Part shown: in pieces, positions 23,701-35,700 of the stretch
How the letters are laid out: each line of letters begins with the position of its first letter
Position numbering within the stretch: the first letter of the stretch is position 1
From: Triplophysa rosa
Lineage: Eukaryota > Chordata > Actinopteri > Cypriniformes > Nemacheilidae
Length of the DNA stretch: 64,000 nt
Assembly (NCBI RefSeq): GCF_024868665.1
Contig: NC_079904.1
Coordinates: 22,623,325-22,687,324, forward strand
Reading direction: 5' to 3'
The notes under the pieces: model-generated
Seen by the model: only the letters and a program-made list of their open reading frames with translations
Database searches by the model: none
Told to the model about the DNA's origin: nothing
Made by a program: the position numbers and the translations under genes

Positions 23701-26700
23701 TAGTTAGTTTTTTTTTTAAGTGATTGTGTTGTGGTGGTACATTTTACAAGTATTACCATGCTTTAGTTACAATATATACACTAAAATATGCAGATGCACT
23801 ACAGCTCCCCCTAGTGTCTTCTATAGAGATCTGCAATAATTGCCATGATCTGAAACCATCGCGATGAGAGGATTATTTAATAACCGTGACAGCCCTAGTG
23901 TTTAAAGGGGAAAAAGTGTTTTTTACAAGCTGCGATCGCAACGTACTGCGAAACCGTGATATTGTTTGCGTAAGGCTATTATATCGCAAAGATCTCATAC
24001 CGTCCCATGCCTACATAGCACGCTCATTAAAGATAATATTTACCTTTCATCTTCACCCTGATTGACTAAAACATTTCCATCATGGTCGATGATCCAACAT
24101 TTTCAATAATTTAACAACAAGACCAGTTCAGAGCAGACCTGTGAAACACAAGCCCGCTGTTGTTCTTGCACACAGAATGAAAGGATACAGTTCAACGTTA
24201 CGGAGGGTGGCGTGGTCCGCATCAAATGAAGACTGATACAGGTCGGCATAGCGAGCCGCCAGACCTCTAAACTCATCCATGGATAATTTCATCTGAGCAA
24301 AAAAATAGAAATCATACAAAATCATACACTCAACACAGCAAATTTTCTGAAAAAGAACTGTTTACAGACACGTTTAAGCACTTTTACTGAGAACTGCCAA
24401 CAAAGCATGCCTAAAGAGACAGATGTACTGATGTGCATGTCTGAGCACCTGCGCTGAAATGCGACCGCAGCGCTGCAGTTCGCTGCCTGATGACAGGGCG
24501 ATGGTGGTGGCGATGGCAGGAGGCGGGCTGGTCTTCAGACTGTTACAGGTGCAGATGAGTTGAGACAGAGCCTGAAGAGTGTCTATACGCAGCTTCACAA
24601 ACTCACACTGAAAGGTCAGAGGACTGAGCGGAGTGCTGGCTGCCTGTAGTCAGTCACAAAAAAATAAGATTTCTTTGATATAGAAATGGACAAATGCATA
24701 AAATAAAATGAAAACCAGTTACAGTCAATATTCAGTCAATACTTGGGTAGCTGACAAATATACCTTTGTGTCCTATTATTATAGTCCTGTTATTAATGTA
24801 TTACTTTGTATTATTTACATTCATTTAGCCTATAATTTAAAATAGCATAAGAGAGATTTATCTTCGTTGCTAGTTGTTTTCTAAACTTTTGCTGTCACAC
24901 CACAGGACACATTTACATATTTATTTGTCAACTACCCACTTTTAGTTCAGAAAATAGTAATGCTAATATCACCAAATTCATGTGACCATGATGTGTACAC
25001 AGCCTTCTCTTCGCTTACGATTTCAATACATGAAAACAAAGAAAGAAATTGAAACCGGTTTGGACCAACCAGAAAGGGAGTAATTGATAACAGAATTTTC
25101 ATGTTGGGGCGCAGTATCCCTTTAACTGCAGTTTTGGAGCTGTAGGTGGATGGTGAGTTACAGTCATCATTACTATGATGATGCGTGTTACTTATTCTGG
25201 CAAAAGGAGCACAGCTGTCAAATTCTGACCGTGAGAGACGCGATTCCCTTCTGGTGCGATTTCAGAGCCTCAGAGATGGCCGTCATGGCCGCGCTGTAAT
25301 CTCCATCCGACAGGCCGCTGAGACAATGCTCCGCCTGAGAGAACTCCATCAGACTGTTCAACCAGAAGTAAAAGTGCTCGGAGGCCACACGGGTGCGAAG
25401 GCTCTGGTACAACTCCCTGGAGAAATCATGACAGCCCTGTAGACGTACACCAGATTGGAAAGCAGTGGAAATAAGCGACCATCTGACCATCCCAGCTCAG
25501 GCGATTCCATCCCCAACCAAGAGAAAAGACGGACTACTTGTCACATTAATGCTAAACAGTATTTACAATACTTAGTATTTAATGCTCAACTTTTTGCCCG
25601 TAAAGCTGCTTTGGAACAATGCACATTGTGAAAAGCGCCATATAAATAAAATTCAATTGAATTGAAATAAGCCGTCTTGTATTCTGCACATGGGCAAAAG
25701 TTTTATATTTGCTAAAAATATAATGACGTCTATATTCATGCCTTTTCTAAACAATTGATGTACATCATACCCAACCGTAACATTATACAAAGGCCTACTG
25801 TAATGCAAATAAAGCTTTTTTCTTCATTCGACAGGACGTGTTTTTACAAAGCTGCACATTTCTTTCAAAACCCAGGAGTCTATGACAACTCAATAGAGGT
25901 TCATTCATTCCCGTCACGGAAATCTTACCATGCGGGACGCTTGTCTGGCGATGCGGTACACGGTCCAACCATTGGCCACATTCTCCAACTGCTGTCTAAT
26001 GACCGTCTTAACCTCCGCTGAGAGCGATGCCTGACTGGCCACAAACAAAACTGTTGCCAAAGAAACCTGGAGGACAAAATGACCAGATGAAGAACAAATA
26101 ACTTGAAAGCCCTTTTTGTTGTATATTAATTGTTCGTCATCTAATAATGTGTAAGAATTGCGTACCAGAAGCTCCTGCTGTTTCTCCGAGGTCCTGTGAC
26201 TGGCCACGCTGAAGAGGTCCAGCAGATTTCCCAGCATTCCCTCTGCCAACACCGGCTGCTGTGTCGCTATGGCAGCCAGGGCCTGACACACGAGCACCCG
26301 CGCGGAGTCGCACGCGCAGTGCAGCTGACCCAACAGCAGCTCGACCGAGCTCTTACTCAGATGTGGACAGCTCTTCAGCATCTTCACCAGAGACGTGAGG
26401 GCCGTCTGATGCATAAAGATTTTACAGTTGAATGTGCATGCAAACAATACCGTTAAGAGCTTCTCTCATCAAACTTTTGATCTGAAGGCATATGAATTTT
26501 TGTGAACAAAAATATAATTGTCCGAACATATTCGTTTTCTTTTTATTACAAAACTAAAATTTGATGGAATTGAATGTTTTTGAAATGGATGACTTGGACT
26601 GAATAATAAAGAAAAGCAGCCAATAATAGCCCAGAAAGATGTGAACTTGGAGGCCATTCACATTTCGCGTCTAAAACCGCGAGCCACGCCGCTTTCTTCC

Positions 26701-29700
26701 GCTGCATTCTGAAAAGTTGAAATATTTTCATCTCCATGCGCTCCAACGCACCTAGAAAAAGGAGCGTGCGTGTCACGACCGCGACGCTCTCTATTTGAGC
26801 ACGGTTGTCACGCGTCTACATTTAAAATAACTACATTTAAAGGGATCATAGGCGTGAATACGTGTTTTTCTGTGTCTTAATAAGTTGCCCATGCATGTAT
26901 TAGACACGTAAAATTGCAAATATTAAAGTGTTGGAACAAAAGAGTCATTCTATGTAAAAGCGAATGTTCACCCAGACCTGCCTGAAACGCCTCGTGTAAC
27001 CACACCCCCACAAATCTACGTCAGTTCGTGGTATGATTCGAGTAAGACCGCCCAAATGTATACGCAAGTAAGGTGGGCGTACCTGTCAGTACAATTGAAG
27101 AGGAACCTGATGTTCCAAATATGGTAAGAGGCGTTACATTTCCATCACACGCTTGCAGTATTCCACCAATCCCTACGCACTGGTTCAGTGTTTCCCATTC
27201 ATTGACCGCCATAGACTATTTTGTTCCGCCACACTCTTAAAACGAGCCGAATTGTTTTTCTTACAACAACATAACTATTTGTAACGTTGAATTCTGCACC
27301 GCTGTTTCGTTGTTGTGCCATTGTTCACGGCTAAAAATGCGTCCCCCTCTCTGTTGCTTCAGCGCAATGTGCGCAGCACACACACACACACACACATACT
27401 GTACATACTAACGCACGCTCGCTCGCTACTGTTTCAGCTTTCGCGGTTGAAACGCAGACACGTGAACTGGCCAGGATTTAAGACGTCGCCAAGCCATACT
27501 GAATACAACATCGTTTGAGGGAAGTAAAATCTAATGTTTCAGTATTCACTGCAGTTATCCACAGTACAAGCATGATTTTATCAGTGTACGACAGAGCAAA
27601 CAGAGCAAAACAGAGCAAATCCTACCTGTCACATAAATGCTAAATTTACAATACTTGGTATTTAATGCTAAACTTTTATTACATTACAGCAGTTTGAAGT
27701 TATGGCTGCACTCAGTGACTTTGATTGGAGGTAGCTGGGTGGGTGTTGTGGGGAGTGGGGGGGCTTGTTGGTTGTGGTTCGGGGCGTTTCATTTGTTGGG
27801 ACTGTGTGGATCTGGTCTGGTTGGTCTTGTTTTGTGGTCGATGTCGGACAACAGAGGAATAAAGTTAATTATGCCATTACTACTTTTCCCTGGTTGTTCC
27901 TCTGTTGTCTGTTGTTGATCGCGGAATGTGACCGGGTTGGACCTGCACGGTTTCGGCGGGTGGGGCTTCCTGGGTCGCGGCTCGTGGGCTCTCCCTGTTC
28001 TTCGTGGACGTTGCTCGGTGGCTTGGTCGGGGTCACTGAGTGCAGCCATGACACGTCAGAGGAGATCTGGCCCTCCCGGCTGAGCCTGGTTTCTCCCGAG
28101 GTTTTTTTTTCTCCATTATTCAGCATTGGAGTTTGGGTTCCTCGCCACAGCAGAGCAGTGCAGTGTTGGCTTGCTCACCGGGAGACTGCATTTATTTATT
28201 TATTTATTCATTTATTTATTAGATATTATTTATTATAATGATCTTGCTTGGTCTATAAACACCATGCACTGTGCTGTGTTTTACCTTTCTGTGTTTTTCT
28301 TATTTGCTCCTGTAAAGCTGCTTTGGAACAATGCACATTGTGAAAAGCGCTATATAAATAAAATTGAATTGAATTGAATTGAAACAGATAGCATTACCTC
28401 ATGGCGTTAACATCATTATGTTCAGCTTCAGCATCATATTATTTCCAGCTAAAATAGCAGTCTGCATATAGGGACATTTGACATGCACCATTTCTGTCGT
28501 TTAAAATGAGCAGCGCGTCTACACAACGGAGCTGTACGCAGCACGTGCACCCATGACATTTATAATGATTATCTTTTGGTGCTATATCTCTAATATCCGT
28601 CCTTATTTAGCGCCAAAAGCACTTCGTTTAACCTTTTCCAAATCGCCAAAATAGTTCCGTTTTGTTTTTAATGGCAAATTATTCATGTTTCGTTTCATTT
28701 CGATATTAAGTTAATTTAGAAAAATGTTTGTAGTATTTTTTTGTTTGTGGCTCATGTGCAGAACGCATAGTTTGATAGCCAAATGTGCTGGAGCACGAAT
28801 TTGAATTAATGATGTGAATGACACAACTGTTAAAAGAGTTTAGAATAAATAAACAGTTAAAAAGTTATATTTCGTTTCGTTTCTTTATTAGGTTAGAAAA
28901 CTGTTTTGAGTATATTTGTTTGTTGCTCAGGCACAGAACGTAGTTTGATTGCCAACCGCCAATTTGAATGATTTGAATGCATGATGGGCATGAGTCTGCT
29001 TAAATTCCTCCTTTAGCTTCGGCTGTCGCCGTAAGAAAAATAAATGATACGGGGGCGCGCCACACACGATTACATGCTGCCCTGTGTGTCACCGTGTCCA
29101 AAACTTGTCAATATATTTGGTTTGTCGGACATCAAGCAGCGCTGCTCAGACCGATAGGCGTGTATCGCAGGAGAAAGCGTCTGTCATTAATTGCTCTCGT
29201 GTTAGGTCTACGCAACTCGCGCATAAAGTTGAAAACACAATAAATCACAAACTTAACATTACTCTGTTGTGCTGAGAGAGTGTGCGCTTTTCTTACGGGT
29301 TAACTCTAAACAGTTGCCGCATCATAATAATGTATGAATGCTCTGGTCCGGACAGTAAAGTGATAGGCCTACTGCCATGCGGGGGAGTGGGACAATGGCA
29401 CTGTGAAAAAGGCCTGATGCCCGGCCTGCGTTTTAATATATGGTAATATATAAATTAGTTCAACTGTTAAACACTTTTTTGCTTCATTTTTTGATGGCTC
29501 ATGCTCTACATGTTTTTGACTTTTTTTGTTTGTGAACGCTCATTTTACCATGTGTTATCCCCATTTATATCTATGGTGCCAATGATTAAATTACTACTAT
29601 AGCTATTGTATTCTTATAGATTGAGTCACTTAATTGTGCTCTTAAAATGCACCAGATTGCAGCATTTACCTTTAAAATATGCTAAATTTTCTTACGGGGG

Positions 29701-32700
29701 AGCATGCAAATCTGTGCGTTTCAAAGAGGCGGGGCAAAGAGGAGATACAAACATGCACGATATGTGGAAGATACAGTGTTTTTGAACCTTAAAGGGCTAT
29801 CTGACTTCTTTACAATGATAAACGTACGGTCTTCTCATGCTTTACATGGTCAACGAGTTGGGCGTATTACGTAGTATTTCTATGCTCGATACACTCCCCC
29901 AGCGATCGTACAGGTTTCGGAAAGTTGTTTTCGAACATATAAAACTGTTTCGTAACAATTTTTCTTCGTCCCTTATTGGACAATTCTCCCGGAAAAGCAC
30001 GCGGCACGCCCACGCGGCAGCAAGGAGAGCAGGAGAAGGAGCATGCGCAGACGTCACTTTCACTTGTGTGCAGGAGAGAGAGAGCATACATTTGCGAAGT
30101 TCAGGTGTTTGTTTGTTCACTGCATTTGGGTGATGAATGTTATATAAACGGTGGATATAACGCTGGATTTGGAGGTGGTTTGAAACTGATATATGGAGCC
30201 GTCCCAGCGCTAAAGATGCCGGACATGAACCTCATGCGGTGAGTGAAACTGATGTCTGTGTTTTGTTGGCAATGGGTGCGCACGTGCTTTAGTTCAGCCT
30301 ACCCCTCCCCCCCGCACGCGCCGTATGCTTCCGGAAATAATCGTACAGCTGTATCTATCTTTTATAAATGTGATCAAACTAAATACTCTTCGAAGATACA
30401 AAGTATGCAATACTACTCTATAGGCAAAGTCCCTTTAAGCCATTTTAACCAAACCTTATTTTACTACCCAAATCGGATTTAAAAACTGTGAAGTCAAGGG
30501 AAGCACATGGGTGTCATTTGAAACTCACCTTTAATGTGTCCTGTGCGTTCTGACTGTCATCTTGACTACAGAGCAAAATGAGAGACTCCACCCCCGTGAC
30601 TGTCTCTTGCTCCAGCTGAATGACCTCTAAAGCAAATCGGTTAAAAACAAGATATTTACTGTTCCAAAATTCTCTCGGACCTATTCTGTGAAGAACGCAA
30701 TACACAGAATGTTTGATCAGGAGGCCACCAACCTTTCTCCGGACAGGAAACAGCGATACTGGTCAACACTATGATTCCATGTGCCGCCACTGCCAGGTTA
30801 CTATGGTAACAGCACTCCTGGGCGAGCTTTACCAGGTCAGTTTGGCGGGGCGCCGGGGACGACTCACCTAAAGAGACGTCAGTTTGACGTCAGACAGACT
30901 GGATTAAACTTAATCAAATCATTTGCATTTCTCATGTAGACGGTTTCATAGGACGCGGCGCGCGCCTGGACTGCAGTTAACTTCCGGTCTGTGTTTGGCT
31001 AGTGTCTAATAATATATCTATTTATATTTTATTTTATTTATGTTAATGTTCATTTATATTATTATTTTATCGTATAATAATTGTATTAAATAAACTATTT
31101 GTTGAAATTTGTTGTATGCTCATTTTATTAAACAATGTTATTGAACATGTAGCGGTTGAGCTTGGTCTAAATTCAAAATATTGGAGAGACAAGTTAAGCC
31201 AAGTAACGGTTCATCTGCTTGTTTTCAGAAATAATCTACAGGCGCTCTATTGCACTGAATGCGTACCGGAAGTAAAGGGCAGTCCACCAATGCGAGCATG
31301 CACAGTAACGTTTGTCTACAGATCTGGAATTGTACCTGTATTCGGGTTGAAGTATTGTTTAATAGCAATGGTGCCAGACAGTGTGGATAGAACAGACAGC
31401 ATGCCCAGTTTCAGACTGTTGTACGGTGTGTTGAGAGCGCACTCACACAGCACCTGCAAACACACAACAACACAGAAAAGCACATAACCAATAAATCTGA
31501 AACGTATATATACTGTATATATAAAAGATAAAGTACAAGAGTCTATTGTGAATATAGTCACAGAGAAAAGCCATGGCTGGGCACAGAATGACGTTAAAGG
31601 AGGAGTTCACTTTAAGATTAAAATGTCATGCTAATTCACTCACCTACATGTCATACAAGCCATCCGTGTGTTTATTTCTTCTGTCGAAAACGCATTGAGG
31701 CTTTTGAGGAAAGCGTTCCAGGGTTCTTCTCCATATAATGCACTTAAACGGGGGGCTGTTGGTTTCATCGCAGCTTCAAAAGGCTCTGCGCGACACCAGC
31801 TGATGAGTAAGGGTGTTGTCTAGCGAAACGATTGGACATTTTCCAAGAAAACTAAAAAAATTATATAATTCTATTTTTTATACTTTAAACATCTATGGCT
31901 TGCCCTGCCTAGGAGTGCCTCCATGTAACACGACTTCAGGTACTCTGTTATCACGTTGAAAAGGTCACGCGTGTTTACGAGTGTGGAGAAAGGAGAGCGT
32001 TGACACATAAAGATACGTTATATGTCTTTGTGCAAGATAATTGTTTAAAATAGTCAGTTGGTGTGTATATCAGGGATGTTTAAATCTTTCTAAATCTACG
32101 TAAGCGCAGAGGTGGGTAGTAACGCGTGACATTTACTTCGTTACATTTACTTGAGTAACATTTTGGAAAATATGTACTTTTTAAGTAAAATTAAAAGTGT
32201 GTACTTTTACTCTTACTTGAGTAAATTTCTAATAGAAAATCTGTACTTTTACTTCGTTACATAACTTACATTGCGTGACGTTCCTTCGTTCCTTCATTTT
32301 AAAATATGCTTTTTAAAACGCGTTGTTTATTTCAAGGTTGTCGTCTCTTTTTACGGGCATTCCCGAGTGATCGATTCTTTTGAGTCGATTCTTTTGAAAG
32401 CATTAATTGAACAATGGGCAAAACCACTTGAATAGGCTAATGAATCAGTTCAAATGATTTGTTCAGTTCGCAGCACGATCTGAATCATCTGAAGCAGGAT
32501 TACTCACTCCTCGTAGCGCGAAACTTAAGAACACGCAGAACACAAAGAGCGTTGAATGAAGTGGATATTAATCTATATCTATACAATCAAAACTGAAAAT
32601 GTGTCATATTGTTTGCCAGCAATGATAAATGCCCGCCATATGCGCGCACCCGCGCGACCTGTTCGTCAGACACAACATGCGCGTTACCTGTCAGACACAG

Positions 32701-35700
32701 AGACGTGGGCTTGCAGAAATGTACATTTGAAGAACAGAAGGAAGAAAACTTGTTGATGGGCGTGTTGTTCACTGTTTACTGTTTGTTTACAAGTAAGAGC
32801 GTTTCACAACACACACGTGACACAACACGAGAAAACATGAGCTTTGTTCAAAATTGTGTATTTCATTTAAGAGAGCACTGCAGATGTTCTATATCATCTT
32901 AGGAAATGCTCTGAGTTTAGTTCATGCTTTAGTTTGACATGGTCTAGTATTCTAAATAAGTTGTGTAAACTACATTGACATCAGGACTAGATGAAATTGA
33001 CAGAAATGCTTATCTCTTCTGTGTTTGTCTATTCTTTAGTCTCTCTAGTATATTGCAAAGATATCGGTTTATGATAATTAAAAATATTGATTAAAATGTA
33101 ATATTAAAATATTGGCGTTAATATTAATTTTATGTAGTAGGCCTATATAATCAGATACAAAGTAACTAAGTAACTAGCTACTTGAGTAGTTTTTTCATTG
33201 CATACTTTTTTACTTTTACTCAAGTAATTTTTAAAATAGTGACTTTTACTTTTACTTGAGTAACAATTTCTCTAGTTACTTGTACTTTTACTTGAGTAAA
33301 GATTTTGGCTACTCTACCCACCTCTGCGTAAGCGTGACCTTTCCACCGTGATTGCGTAATACGGAAGTCGTGGACGCGCATCCTGGAGGACCTCAGAGGC
33401 AGAGCAGGCCATGTATTTATGTTTAAAAAGTATATAATTTTTTCGTTTTCTTGGAAAATGTCCAATCGTTTCGCTAGACAACATCCTTATTCATCGGCTG
33501 GTGTCGCGCAGAGCCTTTTGAAGCTGCGATGAAACTGAAATTTGGACCGTAACCAACAGCCCCCCGTTTAAGTGCATTATATGGATAAGAACCCTGGAAA
33601 GCTTTCCTCATAAGCCTCAATTAGTTTTCGACAGAAGAAATAAACACACGGACGGCTTGTATGAGGTAAGTGAGTTAATTATCATGAAATTTTTATTTGA
33701 AAGTGAACTACTCCTTTTTAAATAAAATACGGCGGCACGTGGATAACTTCAAATCTCATTCCAGGGGCTTTCAAATATTGCCCCTTAAAGGAATAGTTTA
33801 CCCAAAAACAAGAATTATGTCATCATTTATTTGCCCTCTTGACATTTCAAACTTTCTTTCTTCTGCAGAACACAAAAGAAGAGATTTTGAAGATTGCTGG
33901 TAACTAAAACCCGTTGGTCCCCATTCACTTCTATTGTATATACACAAAATCAATGCAAGTCAATGGGGACCAACGGGTTTCTGTTACCAACATTCTTCAA
34001 AATATCTTCTTTTGTGTTCTGCAGATGAAAGAAAGTCGTACAGGATTAGGACAATATTCAGGTCATAAGGAGGCGTGAGCGGTTCTAGCAAAGTGGTCTG
34101 TAAGTCTATGCGGAGCGCTTAGAACCAGCCGTCTCATAAACACAGCGAGTGATTCTGACCTGTATGTTCTTTCTGGTCCACAAGTGAGGAGCTTTTTTGG
34201 CTAAGAGTTTGAGGTCCTGAATGGCAAGTCTCTTCACTGCTCTTCTGGGATCTTCCTTCAAGTACTGCAGAAGCAGATGAATCTACAAATGAAAAAGAAA
34301 CATTCTTGAGAAATGAGGAGTGAAGAGGACACAGCATGGCATTACATTAGCACGGATGATGTGAATGTGGTTCAAACTTTAAGGAAGTTTAACCCCTGTC
34401 ATCCGTCCCTTTGTTGCACACCAAACTCTGGTACGGTTCGACTGAAATATTAACGCACGGAAGTATCAAGTAACAAATCATGGTCGTTGTGATGTAACAA
34501 CAGCCTACTGGCTTTTTAAAAAGAAAAGGGGGTCAGGCCTTCAATATGTCCCACCCAAGCTTTAAAGAGATTCTGTCAACATTTACTCACCTTCGAGTTG
34601 GTCCAAATCTGTATACATTTCTTTGTTCTGATGAACACAGAGAAAGATATTTCGTAGAATGCCTGTAACCAAACAGATCTTGCCCCCCGTTGACTCCCAC
34701 AGTAGGAAAAATTACTTTATCTTTTTGTTTTGTTCAGTTGAACACAAAAGACGACATTTTGAAGAATGTAGGACAGCAAACAGTTCTGAGGCACTTTTGA
34801 CTACCGTTGTACTTTTTCCTACTATGGAAGTCAATGGGGGGCAAAATCTGTATAGCAATAAGCATTCTTCCAAATATCTTTCTCTGTGTTAGGGCTGTCA
34901 CGATTATTAAATAATCGTCTCATCGCGATTGTTTGACCTCATCGCGATGGTTTCAGATCATCGCAATTATTGCACATCTCTATAGAAGACACTAGGGGGA
35001 GCTGTAGTGCATCTGCATATTTTAGTGTATATATTGTAACTAAAGCATGGTAATACTTGTAAAATGTACCACCACAACACAATCACTTAAAAAAAACTAA
35101 AACATATACAAATTACCTGCAGTACAATTTAATATTATTTAAGCAAATCTCAGTGTGAAAACAAGTCTACCAAAATTCCATTAACACACAAGTAAACTTT
35201 TATTGTAGTCTTGCAAGTGAGAAAAAAACAGACTAGAAGCTTTTCTATGACTGATAGCATTTTAATGGTGGCTTCAATTCACACCTGATCAATTTACTTC
35301 ATTTACAAGTATTTGGTGGTTGTATTATTGACAGGTAAAAGCCTAAACCTTAAATATATGATGACCCAATTTTTTCCGATGTATTTCCAAGAAAAAAACA
35401 TAGTCTTGTATTCAGAACAATATGGTCGTTTCAATCGCTGAATCAAAAATGAATGAGAATTAAATGTCAAAGCTCTAAAACAGACAATTAATCGGCATAA
35501 TCGCAATGATTTATTAGACAATTAATTGTCAATCAAATTTCATAATCGTGACAGCCCTACTCTGTGTTCATCTGAACAAAGAAACTTGTGAACAACTCGA
35601 ATGTGAGTAAATGATGACAGAATTTTCATTTTTGGGTGAAGTATCCCTTTAAGTCTGAAGTCCACATTTTTAACGCACAGAAACAATAGCGTCTACAACG

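Larger units (their letters stand above)
26837..29788. mobile_element. TTAA-started repeat broken by a large insertion, ints7 intron 10
   Basis: Outer parts 26837-27185 and about 29695-29788 match a second copy at 41299-41830 in inverted orientation (shared: CACACCCCCACAAATCTACG and AGGAGATACAAACATGCACG). Between them an insertion starts with the hAT-like end CAGTGTTTCCCATTC at 27186 and includes a LINE 3' tail. Its right end is not clear, so a deletion is likely. Confidence 0.55.

Noticed and set aside
24128..24188. Continuation of ints7 exon 15 frame past 24189
   Set aside because: A good GTATCC donor and the properly phased exon at 22782-22850 explain the junction; read-through sequence does not match the family.
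29837..30242. Open frames of 98, 92 and 88 codons on both strands
   Set aside because: They lie in a dispersed repeat inside ints7 intron 10 and resemble no protein.
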